Shown in pieces: positions 24,401 to 39,191 of a stretch of 64,000 nucleotides of DNA; position 1 is the first letter of the stretch; each line of letters begins with the position of its first letter. Both the position numbers and the translations under genes were made by a program. The notes under the pieces were generated by a model. It saw only the letters and a list, made by a program, of their open reading frames with translations, ran no database searches and was not told the origin of the DNA. Source of the stretch: Conchocele bisecta (lineage: Eukaryota > Mollusca > Bivalvia > Lucinida > Thyasiridae); assembly GCA_029237695.1 (NCBI GenBank), contig CM055265.1:106964773-107028772 (forward strand). Direction: 5' to 3'.

Positions 24401-27400
24401 ATTCTAGTTACTTTGGGGTGAAAGGGTTAATCAGATAGATGGCTTTGAAAGAACACCGTGACACCCATTGAGACACCTACCTTTGCCCATAAGGAGAAAC
24501 TTGGCGTATGATATGACGTTGAATGCACTATCTCGGGTGATGGCTATAGACTCATTCGTGTGGACTTTCATTGTGTACACTATATGTTCCTGTAAGTTCG
24601 AGCCTACCGGTAGGTCTGCATGCACAGGAACCTGCAACCAAAAGGATAGGAGGTCAATTAGTTTATACATGTAGTTAACGGGTGGGAACTGCCTCTAAAA
24701 CAATCCATACCCGGAAATATGCGTTTTCAAGTCAATACATAGGCCGAACGTTGATGTATGTGAGGAATTCCTATGGCGACACAGGGCCAGAACGAAACGC
24801 AGAGCCAAATATTTTGCTAAGCGCATCGGAGTGGGCGAAGTCTTCCACACTATACTACGCACGTGGATTGACTTTACTAGGTCATGACAAAGGGGAGCAT
24901 TTTCAGTTTGATCCAGTGTAGCCCCAGATCAGCATGTACATCCGCGCAGTCTGATTCGGGGCTACACTGGTCGCTATGGAATAAAGGAATCAATTTTGAG
25001 GCATTTAACGAAAACCCTATCAGGCGCATCTGAGGGCTGGCTGATCAGTAGCTACGCCGGCCAAAAAACATTTTCCTCGAGGCACGTATATGGAACGCAA
25101 GATCTACATAAACGCAAATAAGTAATGCTAGCTCTATAGCATTAGAGCTAGTATTAAATATTTAGAGATAGCTCCAAATCATTTGAAGAACTCTCTAAAT
25201 CATTTGGAGCTAGCTCTAAATACAATATTAGCTGTACATGTAATTATTTACAGCTAGCAATAATTATTTGAGTTTATGTAGATTTGGCGTTCCAGGAACG
25301 CCAAATCTACATAAACTCAAATAATTAATGCTAGCTCTAAATATTTAATGCCATCTATAATTATTTAGAGCTAGCAATGATGATTGGAGTTTATGTATAT
25401 CTGGCGTTCCATACGCCTCACATATGACTAATGCATAGCATGCGCACGCCGTGTTGTTAACTGTTTATTAGCTGTTTCATTAAAATGTAAATAAAACTCA
25501 ATATTCTGTAAACATAAAACGTCAATCTATACGCCTAAGCTGCAAGCAAAACGATTTCCTAGATTATGTTATGCATTTTAGATTGGTAACTAAAATAGAA
25601 GGTAAGTGTAAGCTGGCATAAACGTCAATATAAATAGCTTCATAATTTGTTCAACATGTATTTACATTCGCTTATCAACAATTTCCCATTAAATTATTAA
25701 TTCGATTTGGTTTAGCAAGTCTGGCTACAATCACTCAGCGCCTGCAATAACGGCCGATGCATAGTTTGGAAAAATGAAGTGTATGCCGCTTGTGTCCAGC
25801 ATAATATGCGACCCGACACGAGAAAACTGACCTGATTACGTTTTTGTTTAATGTAACTCCTTATTATCTAGGAGTCGAATACATCTCGTACGGATGTTGT
25901 CTTCGTTTGATGCATCGGTACTGTTTTATTGGTGATTAGTGTAGGCCCTGATCTGACGACACGAATACGCAGACTCGTCACTGATCACAAACAATTAAGC
26001 TAATATTCCTCGTGGTGATTCACATACACATATGTGACTGTGACTACAGAAATGGGGTTTATGATGCATGTATATGCGACCAGTGTAGACCAAGATCGAT
26101 CATGGTCTGCATCGTTCGCAATTCAGTACGGTAATTAACCAACATGTTTCTGACAAACTGTATATATCTGTAAGAGGTTTCAGATGTGTGCGAGAAGATC
26201 AGGAACTAGACTGACTGACCACAAATGCCAACAACCCCTTTTCTTAATCCACAGTAACGTATGTGACTGTGACTGGTGAAATGGGACTTGTGACTGGTGA
26301 AATGGGACTTGTAGTATTTGTGATCTTGTAGCCTGGTTGTAAGGATCAATACTGTTTGTCATATGCATAGTATATGTTTCGTAGATTATAGATGACCAAC
26401 TGTGTAGATGCTACGAGGCTGATCACAATGCGCCTCGGTATCTTCGCCACAGTCACGTACTACACGTATGTGTCCACCCACGGGCGAATAGGACGACAAC
26501 ACACGGTTCTGGTTAGCTACTTAAGGCTTTATAACGGCTTTTCTGACTGACACAATGTCGTATATCAGATTCGCATATCAGATTGCGCAGGTGCCCAAGG
26601 TAAGAAGACACTTCACTTCCTTATGACATGTATTAAGCATACTTTCCTGGTTTAACATCGAACAGTATAGGCGCAGACACGCAGTCTGATCTGCGGCTAC
26701 ACTTGTCGCAAATACAACATGATATCCCTTTTTGTTATACCATACATTAAACATGATTTCCCGTCTAAACAGCGAACAGTATATTCGCATATCAGACTGG
26801 GCGGATGCAAATACAATAAAACCCTTTTCTCCAAACACAAAGAAAAACCCCCGGAAAATATTCAAAACTTAGATTTGCTTGAAACAAAAAAAAACAACGT
26901 AGAATGCAATATATTGCATTCTACATTGTTTTTTTTTCTTTCAGGCAAATATTTATCAAATTTAATTAGTTGCGAATGGTAAATATTGCGACCAACCCCG
27001 TACCGTCCGTAGCCTCTGGGAGAGTTACTGTTCGCAACTAAAATTTATGTGATTTTATAAGAAAAACAACACTAATTATAATATAATATAATTATTATGA
27101 TATATAATAGATCCATATATTAAAAACAGACAACATTAGCTGGAAGCCAGGCCTCCAGGCCTCCGTCTGGCGACGTGGGTGACTAACAAATGCAACCAAT
27201 GAGATTGCCCAATATCGGGTCACATGAATATGGACATATGTGATATTCACCTGCTCGGATTGGTCTTGTTGCGCAAGACGAGTTGGAGAGTGATCAAGGT
27301 GTATGATCACGTGGTACTAACAACAACAACAAGTACCGATTCAAAGTCGTATTATTTTATAGTGTCCTTATTACGTAACGGATTTTGATGAAATATGGCG

Positions 27401-30400
27401 CATCAAACGCGTCTTGTTAAGCTGCATTTGGTGGTCTCTGCCCAAACTTCTGTCGTTTTTGCGAAGAATCGATTTCTGTATCTCCGATTCTTCGCAAAAA
27501 CGACATAAGTCTGTGCCAAACTCCCTACATCAAAATGCAGCTCATGAAGACGCGTTTGCTGCGCCATATTTCATCAAAATCCGTTGCATATTAAGGAACA
27601 TATTAAATAATACTTACTTTGAAGTGGGCGACGTTGTTGTTGTTGTAACCACTTCATCATGCACCTTGGTTATATTCGGAGTGTGATATTCACCTGGATG
27701 CGCGAGTAACTGAACACGCAACGAAAACATGACACAGTTCAATGACGAGCCACTGCAACAAAACTACGTAAATAGCATCATCCATTCAAAAACCTGCTTA
27801 CAAATGTACTTCGCAAGCGACCGCAAAATGGCTGCAGCAGAAACTATATACTGTTGTGTTCAGTTCGTCCATTGTGGTATACAGTTATTTCATGGTCATT
27901 CGGAGAACATACACAACTATTGCCCTGATGTGCTGTGGACGACCCGATGCACTATTGCCCAGAGGCCGAAGGCCGAGGGCAATAGTGCATCCGGCCGTCC
28001 ACAGCACCAAGGGGCAATACGTTTCGACTGTTCCCCGAATGACCATGAAATAACTATTTTATTACTCAACCTGTAATGGTGTATGTGATACAATCATGCA
28101 GGCCCGTAGCCAGACCTGTTTGAAGGGGGGTGGGGGGGGGGGCATTTCGAAGGCACAAGGGGCCTGAGGTATCTAGGGGGTCGAACAAAATGGACCTCGA
28201 GGCTAAAAAGGTGTACATTGAGGCTGGGCCGGGGGGTCGTCCGACCGCTCCGACCCCCCCCCTGGCTACGGGCCTGCAATGAACGTAAATGAGGCGTGGG
28301 CGCATCGAAACGACCGATCTCGGTGCTGTGGACGACCCGATTCAATATTGCCCTAAGGGTAATAGTGCCTCGGATCGTCCACAGCATCACGGGGCGATAG
28401 TTTTGACCATGAAATAGCTGTATAATATTCATCGAGATTCAATGACATATGCCCGGGAACCTTGCTCCATATCAACTGTCACTGACGCCGTCCCCATTAG
28501 TCGTGGCCGTTACAGTTTCCGCAATATCTCGACAGCTACTGACGAAATTCTGAAGCGATATAGTGTGCCACTGACGCCGTCCTCGTAGATGTAGCCATTA
28601 CAGTTTCATATAAAACATCATTGTAAAGTATACTTACCTTGCCAAGTACACTTTGATGGAGAAATTTTCAATTTAAGAATAAATTGTATTATTTTTTTAT
28701 TATACTGAATTTATTACATTATCACAGCCATTTTGGCTGTGATAATGTTTTAATTTCAGTTTAATAATCCTGCATACTTTTAATCATCAAATATATGCAG
28801 CCGTTAGTTCTATATGAAATAATGCATTTCGGGAAAAATAAATGATTACTCCCTCGAGGTATACTTAGCTAGATAAGCTTGCTTTGCAATTTTTGTGAAA
28901 TCGGCTACTGATATTCCGTATCAGTGCTCGACATTACATGTCGCTGGCGCCGTTTTCATATCAGAAACCGATACCCCTTACACATTCCTATAAATATCTC
29001 CACAACAAATGGTGATTGTCATGTAATACGTAAATATACCCCGGAACCTTGCTCCACATCATTTGCCATTGACACCGTTTGTATTGCTGTAACACGTGTC
29101 ATATAACAAAATAATTATTGACCTTTGAGTGCATGTACACGATATTTACAATGCTTACGAACCTTCGAAATGTCATATTCACCACGTCAGTCGGCATCGG
29201 TGAATATGATTTTCATCAGGGGTCGCTACACTATACTTCGTACGACTAAAATGTTCGTAAGTGCAACATTAAGATCGTTTGTAAATTTTAATTGATGGAT
29301 TTACATTTATTGAACATAGGCTGCATATGCAGCCTGTGTTCAATAAATGTAAATCCAACACGTGGTGAATGTGAATTTTACACTCTATCCTAATTTTGCA
29401 CTTACGAACATTTCAGTTATACGACGTTTAGTGAAACGGACCCCTGGTCCGTAAATCTCGTATACACCTCCTCAAAAAACAATAATTGTATACTTTTCAT
29501 CTGTTACCAACATACCCCGAATTTCTCTAAATGAGCCCGCGGGCCAATCCCCGACAACATGAGTATATGGGGCGTGCCCACGGTGCCCGCGGACAACACG
29601 ATCTCCGTCCGCGCCCCTACCGTCCGCTTCTTACCGTTCCGTATATACTCCACCCCGATCGCTTTGTTCTTCGAAACTAGCACCTACACAATAATAATTT
29701 TGTATATACAGTGGAACCTCTCTAAAGCGGAGACCCTGGGGGGTTCCGAGGGTGTCCAGTTTAGATATGGTCCACTGTAAATCAGGCATTTGACCATTCT
29801 GATACATGTACGTATTTACGTGCTTTGAAATCATGAACATACATTAACATTTGAGATAAATGACCAAGAAACCCATCAAAAATAAGATCACAAACGTTAT
29901 CTTGGTGTTCGGTTTAGAGAGGTTCCACTGTATGTGGCACTTACAGATACATGCCCACTCAGTAGGCACAGAATGTTCTTTACAGGAATTAAATAAGTGT
30001 ATATTTGTCTCACTATTCAACCAGTTTTAAAAATTACAAGTCCCCGCTATATAAACTGTAGATATAACCATTTATTAATATTTATTTTACTGATAGTGAC
30101 TCGCGGTGGTATCAGGTTTCATATGCAAATAAGGCATGATATTTTTTAATTATTTATACTAATTAAATACGTCACCTGAAAATTTATTTTTTTCGACAGA
30201 TTATAAAGTACAAGTATGATGATTGCACATCAATAAATAAATACAGAATATAAATTGTAATGTCCGTTAACATTTTAAGGAAACAGGGTTATCGCCCCTG
30301 ATATCAGTGTGAATATTTACGTCTGATATAAAATGTATATTAATGCCAATCAATACGTGGGGTAATGGTGAATTAATGTTTATTTTGGCAGAAAATGTCT

Positions 30401-33400
30401 CAGATGATGTCTCTGATATAAAGAACAGTTTGTACCTACTGAGTGGGCATGTACAGTGGGGTCAGCGTGTAAGTGCACACACGAACGAACACGACGGGTT
30501 GGTTCCAACCTGTCGTGTTCGTTCGTGTGTGCACTTACACGCTGACCCCATTGTACCTTTAAAGTTATTGCTTCTCATGCGGTTGTCCCGATATTTAATA
30601 TGTGTATGTGCTTTTATTTTCGCTACACATGTCTTACATGCATATCGACAAAATACAGCACCATATGTGTTGGCTATATGTATGTACATGCATGTATGCC
30701 GGAAAACATAATATTTTGTTTTGTCCAACTCTGACTTATTTAGCCGACTTATATATACAATTGGATTCAGAAATATGTAATGCACATTTATTTATATTTG
30801 ACTAAATGATTCTCGAGGGATTTATTTCCTTGAAGGAAATATTTCCTCCTGGATGCTCGCGAGACGTAATTAACGTCACGTTTTGACGTCATTTCCGGCG
30901 AAGAAACACTTTATACTTTAATTTGGACAACGTTATAAGCTGGTGTAAGAGCAAATTTTACATTTTTTGAAGAGCTTTAATATATTATTTATTCCACTAC
31001 CATTTTGAAATACCAGATTTATTTCCCTTGTCATCTGTAAATCCGACAAAGAAACTCGTGCTCCGCACTCGTTTCTTTGTCGGATTTGCAAATGTCTCGG
31101 GAATTAAATCCGGTATTTAAAAATGGTAGTTGAATAAACTCTATATATAACTGTGACTGTATTTACATAGGGAAGAAGATCGCTACCAACGACCATAATA
31201 GAAACCATATAATATGAGACAAACCATGGGATTTTGTACGTTTGAAGATATATATATATATGTCATGAAAAATACTTATTTACACAACTTGTGATATGTT
31301 CCGAAAATTAAATCGAAAGTTGACGAAATGTGGAATGAAATTCTGTACTTACTCTGAACATTTCGTCAACGTGGACGCCATTTACCGAACATATCACAGT
31401 TTTTGTAAATATTTATCCGGAAAAAATCGCTCATCTTCTTCGGTACAAACTCTCATGGCTTGTCTAAATTATGTATACAATGTATTACCTTGATTGCAGT
31501 GGAATGTGTTGAGACGTGGAGGTTTGACCTTGACATTGCTGGTCGCAGGAAATCCTTGGCCGTACTTGATCGCAACCCATCTCGGGTGGTCGACTGCTGC
31601 TCACAGACACCTACAATAAATCGGGGTTGCCGATATTGCTACGCGTTTCCTAACCTCGCCTGATGTCAAAGGTGTATGGAAGCGTCCTGGAGCCAATGCT
31701 AAAATAGTTGTATCTCCTAATAATGAGATAGTAACTCCTAATTAGGAGATATTATCTCCTAATTAGCACTCACTATCTCCAGATTATGACTTAGTATCTC
31801 CTAATTAGGACTTACTATCTCCTAATTAGGACTTAGTAATTAGGACTTACTATCTGCTAATTAGGACTTACTGTCTGTGTCAATGCTACAAAATGTTTAG
31901 TCTCCTATATATTTTCTATATTTTAGTGTGAGAAGTGTAAATGCTATTGCGCACATTTTTACTGTGTAGCGTGGTGTAGCGATATAGTGCAACCTGTTGC
32001 CTATAAAGCTGAAACCGTGCAGATACATCTGAGATGGCCTGGCATTTCTTATTTCTCAGTTGGTGCCATATTGCATCCGTTATAGACCAGTCAATAGTAT
32101 TTTATCCCGTCAACGCTGTGACGTGAAACACGGTGCCGTGAAACATATTTGATATCCTGTCAATACGACCTAATCACAATTCATACGCGGTTACAAAGAA
32201 ATGTCCAAACCACAGTGTTGACCAGTGCCTGACTGATCAGACTGGTGAACATTGGACTGTTCACAGTTTACGTGCGGTTTAAATTTCGCAAATAAAAACG
32301 TTATCGCCAGAAAATAAAATTAAGTTCGTGCCATTTTCTGGATGCCAAAGCGATTACCATTACGACCCTCAATTTCCAATTGTTTGCTCTCTTCCTCATT
32401 ATAAGTACGTCAGTAAGTCTACTACGTCATTTAAAATAAAAATGGCTGCTCCGAGTGATTCCAGTCAGGTAAGGAAATAAACAAATAAAATAGTTGTTTG
32501 TCGTGTTGATTATTATTCTGGGCAGCTCGCAATCGTTGCGGAACCTGCTCCGAATGAAAACGGATGGGTCTGGTGTATTTTGACAGTATATTTTGTTGAA
32601 AAGAAGCTGTAATTTCACATCGTCGTTGACAAAATATAATGTATCAACAGAACATTCTTCTGTTAAACCCGCCTGAAGTACACATAGTGTAATGCCTAAT
32701 GGTTAATTCTGGACGCATTGATTCAGCTGGTCACCATTCTAAATATGATTAATTTGCAAAGCCGCCATCTTCTTTTGTTTTGTTTTCATCATTCATGAAC
32801 GATGAAATGAATAGGAACAAAATCGTTGTAACGTGATAAGATTATTCTGTAAACATGTCGATGAGTAGAGTGCATACAGGCTAAAACAAGTATTGATCAA
32901 TTTACTGCCATGACTGTTCATTAAGGGAATATTACAACCTACTGTATCGAACAATGTTGTGAGCCAAAGGAAAAGGTTGATGCAATTCGGTTCTAACTTA
33001 TCTCGCGTTTGAAGCATAAATTAACTAAATTAAGTTGATTTAAATGTTGTTTGACAATGTTGACGGGATAAATAGAATAGTAGGTTAATGCCGTGAATGG
33101 GAAAACATATCTGACGCGGCACGGAAACGGGATGGGCTCGGCAGAGCCTCGCCCATCCCGTTTCCTAAGCCTTGCCAGATATTTTTTCGCATTCACGGCA
33201 CTAATCTACTATTATCTATAACGTATCTTAGAGGTACTTGCGGTGCATCAGCGGCGTCAGACTTGGCGAAACTTGTCGGTTTGACGTCACGTTGCTTAGC
33301 AACGTATCATCATTTTCCAACTTTGGCAACCTATTTATTACCGGTCTATACACGTGACTTGAGAAATGGTGCTTATGGGACTTTTGACCAGTGTAGCTCC

Positions 33401-36400
33401 CGATCATATAGCACACTCATGTAGCCTGGTAACGACCTACAGTAGAAGTTCGATCTCTCGAACCGGCAATGGACTGGAAAAAAGTTCGGGTCAGGCGTAC
33501 ATGTAGTTCGAGGGAAAGAAACATATAATTTACAACACATGTGGAATATATTTTCGAAACATTCGTCAGTCGTGAATGCAAACATGCCCCATTCACTTTG
33601 CTCAAATTAATGAATTAACACGGTTATCTTGACTCGCTGAGTTAACACCATTTAATTTTTGAATTTTCTTTTTCGCTACCCTCGAGCGAGGGTAGCGTAC
33701 AATTCGAGACCTTCAATCGCGAAATTCACACCTCGGTAGGCAAACAAACCAACAACGCACTTAGCTGTACGAGTTATCAATAGTAATTATCGTTGTTTTA
33801 AACCCAAGGGACCGCACCTTTGGTTCCAGAGTTCGAATTTGCCGTAGTTCGAATTTTAGGTAAACTTTTTAATGATTTATATCTATTAGGCATTTTTTCG
33901 GGACTGCGGGGCGAGTTCAAATTTTCCGGACTGTTCGACGAACACATGTTCTTGTAAATGTGAATCAACTGTATATTGCTTGTCAGAAGTGTGATGGGTG
34001 CTTCATTGATGGAATGGCGAACAATGTAGATCTTGATCAGACTGTGCGGAACAAAGCAACAGCAAAAAAGACATTGAACATGCTAAGAAGTTCTAATGTT
34101 ACGCCAACAATTGGGAAAACTCACAACTGACTGTTGTAGAGAGGTGTCTCATGTCGGGATGTTAACTATAGAAGCATTTGTCCATTTGGGAAATAACATA
34201 TCGGCTGTTACAGAGAGGGTGTTATTGTAGTTAGGTGGCCGTTCGTGGCGGTTACATGTACCTATATTGTCCTTGCCGCTGCCGCAGTCGATGGTCCTGT
34301 ACTGGAGCTCCCGGCCCGCCGCCCGGACCACGTCATATAGTGTGTCCATATCCGCCACCTGGCCCGCCACGGGTAGTGGGCCCCGACTCGAGTGGAAGTC
34401 TGGTAAAACAACATACATGTACAGCTAATTGCATATTGAATGTATACTGATGTTATTGTAGAAGTAACATAGCTTTGGCAAAAGAAACATAAAGCCCAGA
34501 TTTGTTCCTGGTTCCACAATCGAACGTTTGTCTATAGTTTACAATGTATATGTACACAGAGCTATGACTCGTTTTCGGTTTTATAATACTTAGCAAACAA
34601 TGTTTTCGTTGGTCACGTTTATACCATCATCTCGTAATTAAAAAAGACGACGTGAAATCGATGCGTAAACGTCACGAAATACATTGAAAAAGACGACACG
34701 ACATGCGCTGAAGGAAACGAAAGGATTTTATATAGATGGGAGCCGGGTATTTAAAAGACAATGTAGTTCTCACGTACAACAAAACGATAATCTTTTATAT
34801 TCGTATCGTTGTACAAAGCGATCGTTTTCACTTCGTGTTCCATACATTTTCGTTTGTTTCGTTTGGGAACCTTCAACACATTTTCATTGTACGACAGTGC
34901 CTCAATTTCTCTAGAGTTGGCTAATTTCGCAGTTTAACACCAATTTTCACAATACTTATTGTCGGTTATATTCAGAAACAAATCTATAGAAGCGTCCTGG
35001 TGCCAATGCTAACATATATTTATCTCCTAATTAGAAGATATTAAGTCCTAATTAGGAGATAATAAGTCCTAATTAGGATATATATATCTCCTAATTAGGA
35101 CTTTACTATCTCATAATTAGGACGTTATATCTCCTAATTAAGAGTTAGTATCTCATAATTAGGATTTACTATCTCCTAATTAGGAGTTAGTGTTTCTCCT
35201 AATGAGAAGTTAGTATCTCCTAATTAGGTGATAAAACATTTTTAGCATTGACACAGATAGTAAGTCATAATTATGAGATAGTAAGTCCTAATTATGAGAT
35301 AGTAGCTCCCAATTAGGAGATACTATCTCCTAATTAGGAGCTAGGAGATACAAATTATTTAGCATTGGCACCAGGACGCTTCCATACAAATCTGCACCTG
35401 TTGTTACGCATTCTGATATTACATGTGTATGTACGGATAATATAAAATATCAATGTTCCATTGCTTACTTGGCAACCACTGTAGACAATCATCTGCATGT
35501 GTTATATCATTTGTGTGCAAGCTTTGTTTAATTAATTTACAATATTAATATAACCGATCGTGTTTGAAGGGTTGTAGGCAATAAGGCCAGAAATAGGCTA
35601 ACACCCAAACAGGATGAGAATGTCGGTCTTAGTGCTCTCTGCTCTTTGAAACACATGTACATGTATCAATTAATCCTCATCAACTGACCAAATTCCATTA
35701 AACCTTTCACCCCTAAGCAATTACCATGGACTATTTCATGTTAAGTTTAAGACTGTTCCATTATGCAGAAAAGGGGGTAATTTCATAAAAAATCCACAAA
35801 TGGTGCAGATCCTGGACTCGTCAGGACCTACACCATTTACCAGTGTTAGGTAATAGGTATCTAGCGATTAAAGGGTTAAATACTGATTTTATTGGAGGAA
35901 AAATGAAAATTATATGGAATATTAACACATTCAATATGAACAATCAATATCAGAAAGAATTTCATTGAACGAGGAATTTTGAATTTATCACATGCAGTGC
36001 AATTTTGTATGCAATTTGACTTTTCACCCAGCTGTTGCAATTACAGTAGAACCCCTCTAAACCAGACACGGAGAAATGTTAGTTATATTATAAGAATGAA
36101 TGGCCTTTTTGTGGAATTTATCGGGGTATTTCGGCCTTCGTCCAGTATTCCCGCAACTTTTCCAAGTTTATATCCCCGATAAATTCCACAAAAAGGCCAT
36201 TCATTCCCTATAATTCCAGCATTTGAAATAAATTCATCAAGAAAATGTGTTTATTTTCCGTTTTGTTAATAATTATTTTAACTGCGCCTCACGGTTACGG
36301 AAAGTAGTTCGGCATGGGAGTTTACTGGGATATACATTTTGGACAGAGACTTGCTACGGACCAATCAAATGTTAGGGAATTGTGTAAATAATTTTGTGCT

Positions 36401-39137
36401 GGAATTATTAAATTCTGATCTGGTTCATTGCCATTTCTCTCCGATGATAATGTCTGTTAGTGATCTCAAAGCACCCATGCGTGTCTGGAGGTAGTCATAT
36501 GTCTGTTTTACAGCGGAACCTCTCTAAACCGGACACCCTGGGGACCTCCCAGCGTGTCCGGTTTAGTGAGGTTCCACTGTATTGTTACATCATTTGTGGC
36601 TGAACTCTGAAAATAGGACATTTGGCTCATGAGCTCCCGATCTGGATCTATGGAGTATTGTATGTTTCTATGACAAGGACCAATCATGATTGCTAGCAAT
36701 ATGCCCGGTGTTTTCATGGACTAAATGGCGAGCAGTACATGTACTGAAGCAGATGCGCAGTTTGACCTGTGTTTATATTGGTGGAAAACCCCAGAGCACC
36801 AATTCTCCTGTCCCAGCTACATTTGCAGTTTCACACCCATTTTCACAAGTGTTGGTTACATCAGAGGCGATTGAAGTTGCCTCTCCACATTCAGAGCCCC
36901 CCCCCCCCCCCAACCCCCACCCACCTATACCATTATAAATGTATAGTCTATATAGTTAGAATCAGAAACAGCTGAAACAGTGATAGTAAACAAAATACTA
37001 GAGCAGCTGAAGCTGCATCAACGGTTTGAGGCTTGATGTACTGACAAACGTACACTGGCAAAGTGATTAGAAGACATTGCCAATGACGAAAACATATGAA
37101 ACTCAAAAAAAATTGATGCAATTCCAATGAAATTGAAAAAATAAAGTTTTGTATTTTCAGAATCGCTTGACTATTCTAAGCATTTTTCATTATATAACGT
37201 TCTACGAAATGTGTACCGTTAACCCCCTAGTCTGACATTGAAGTTAAGACGATTCTAAAGCACTCACAGCATGTCAGTTCGTATATAAAACCAGTGTCTG
37301 ATACAGCCCACCATACCTGTCTGGCCTCCACCTCGAAGTTTGTCAGCTGTACACACTGTTCTAGGCGGCTAAGTTTATATGCTCGTTCTCAAACTTCAAA
37401 TGCATGTAGCTCGCGCATTTGAGCAGATAGCTAAAAACTACCAGCGAATTGGAGATAGAGAATTTTATTGGCTTTTTAATGCAAAAAAATATTTGAAATC
37501 GGTTGAATAATAAGGAAGTTATGACCATTTCAATTTTTTTTTTAAACTTCAAATGCCTACAACTCTCTCATTTGGGCAGATAGCCAAAAACTACCAGGGA
37601 ACCCGAGATAGAGAATTTTGTTGGCTTTTTAATGCAAAAAAAATATTTGAAATCGGTTAGATAATAAAAAAGTTATGACCATTTCAAATTTGAAAAATTG
37701 AAAAAAACGTCCAAGTTTGAAAGACAATAGAATCAGAACTATTCAAGCCATTGCTCTGAAAAATATCATCTTCTGTGCGGATGAATGTCCCGCGTGACGC
37801 TGTCAAAAAATTATGTTGCTGAGATTACTGTACAAATTGGAAACTGTTTTCAAAGACCACCCGTTAGATTTAGCCGCAGCACAGGCATTCGGCCTGTTTC
37901 GGCTTTCATCGGTATAATTATCATGATTATGTTGAACGACAAAGAAAATAAAAAAATGAAAGAACCAAACTTCAAATGCCTACAACTCTCATCATTTGGG
38001 TTTCAGATAGCCAAAAACTACCAGCGAAACGGAGATAGAGAATTGTGTTGGCTTTTTAATGGAAAGAAAATATTTGAAATCGGTTAGATAATAACAAAGT
38101 TATGAACATTTCAAATTTGAAAAATTGAAAAAAACAACTTCAAATGCATGTAGCTCGCGCATTTGAGCAGATAGCTAAAAACTACCAGCGAACCGGAGAT
38201 AGAGAATTTTGTTGGCTTTTTAATTGAAAAAAAATATTTGAAATCGGTTAGATAATAACAAAGTTATGAACATTTAAAATTTGAAAAATTGAAAAAAAAA
38301 TGTAGCTCGCGCATTTGAGCAGATAGCTAAAAACTACCAGTGAACCGGAGATAGAGAATTTTATTGGCTTTTTAATGCAAAAAAAATATTTGAAATCGGT
38401 TGAATAATAAGGAAGTTATGACCATTTCAATTTTTTTTAAAAACTTCAAATGCCTACAACTCTCTCATTTGGGTAGATAGCCAAACATTACCAGCGAAAC
38501 GGAGATAGAGAATTTTGTTGGCTTTTTAATGCCAAAAAAATATTTGAAATCGGTTAAATAATAAAAAAGTTATGACCATTTCAAATTTGAAAAATTGAAA
38601 AAAAAACGTCCAAGTTTGAAAGACAATAGAATCAGAACTATTCAAGCCATTGCTCTGAAAAATATCATCTTCTGTGCGGATGAATGTCCCGCGTGACGCT
38701 GTCAAAAAATTATGTTGCTGAGATTACTGTACAAATTGGAAACTGTTTTCAAAGACCACCCGTTAAAATAAAATAAAAATCTGAAATTGTTGATTTTTTT
38801 CATTTTTCTCAATTTCACATGTCTATAGCTCTCTCATTTGAGCAGATAGCCAAACATTGTCAGCGAAGCGAAGATAGAGAATTCTCGCAGCTTTACAATT
38901 CAAAAAGAATTTTTGAAATCGGTTGGAAAATAAGGAAGTTATAGGGAATTATATGATATATGACGTCACTTCCGGTTTCGTAAAAAGTGACGTCATGAGA
39001 ATTCTGAAAATTGAGTTATTCTCGTCTCACTGTTGATGCGAATCGGTATACAAAATTTGAAGTCGATCCGACCAGCCGTTAAAATAAAATAAAATTCGGC
39101 CTGTTTCGGCTTTCATCGGTATAATTATCACGGCAGA

Positions 39138-39191
<54 letters not shown>

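Noticed and set aside
27729..28076. 115-codon plus-strand frame
   Set aside because: Runs through a foldback element on both arms; no protein resemblance.
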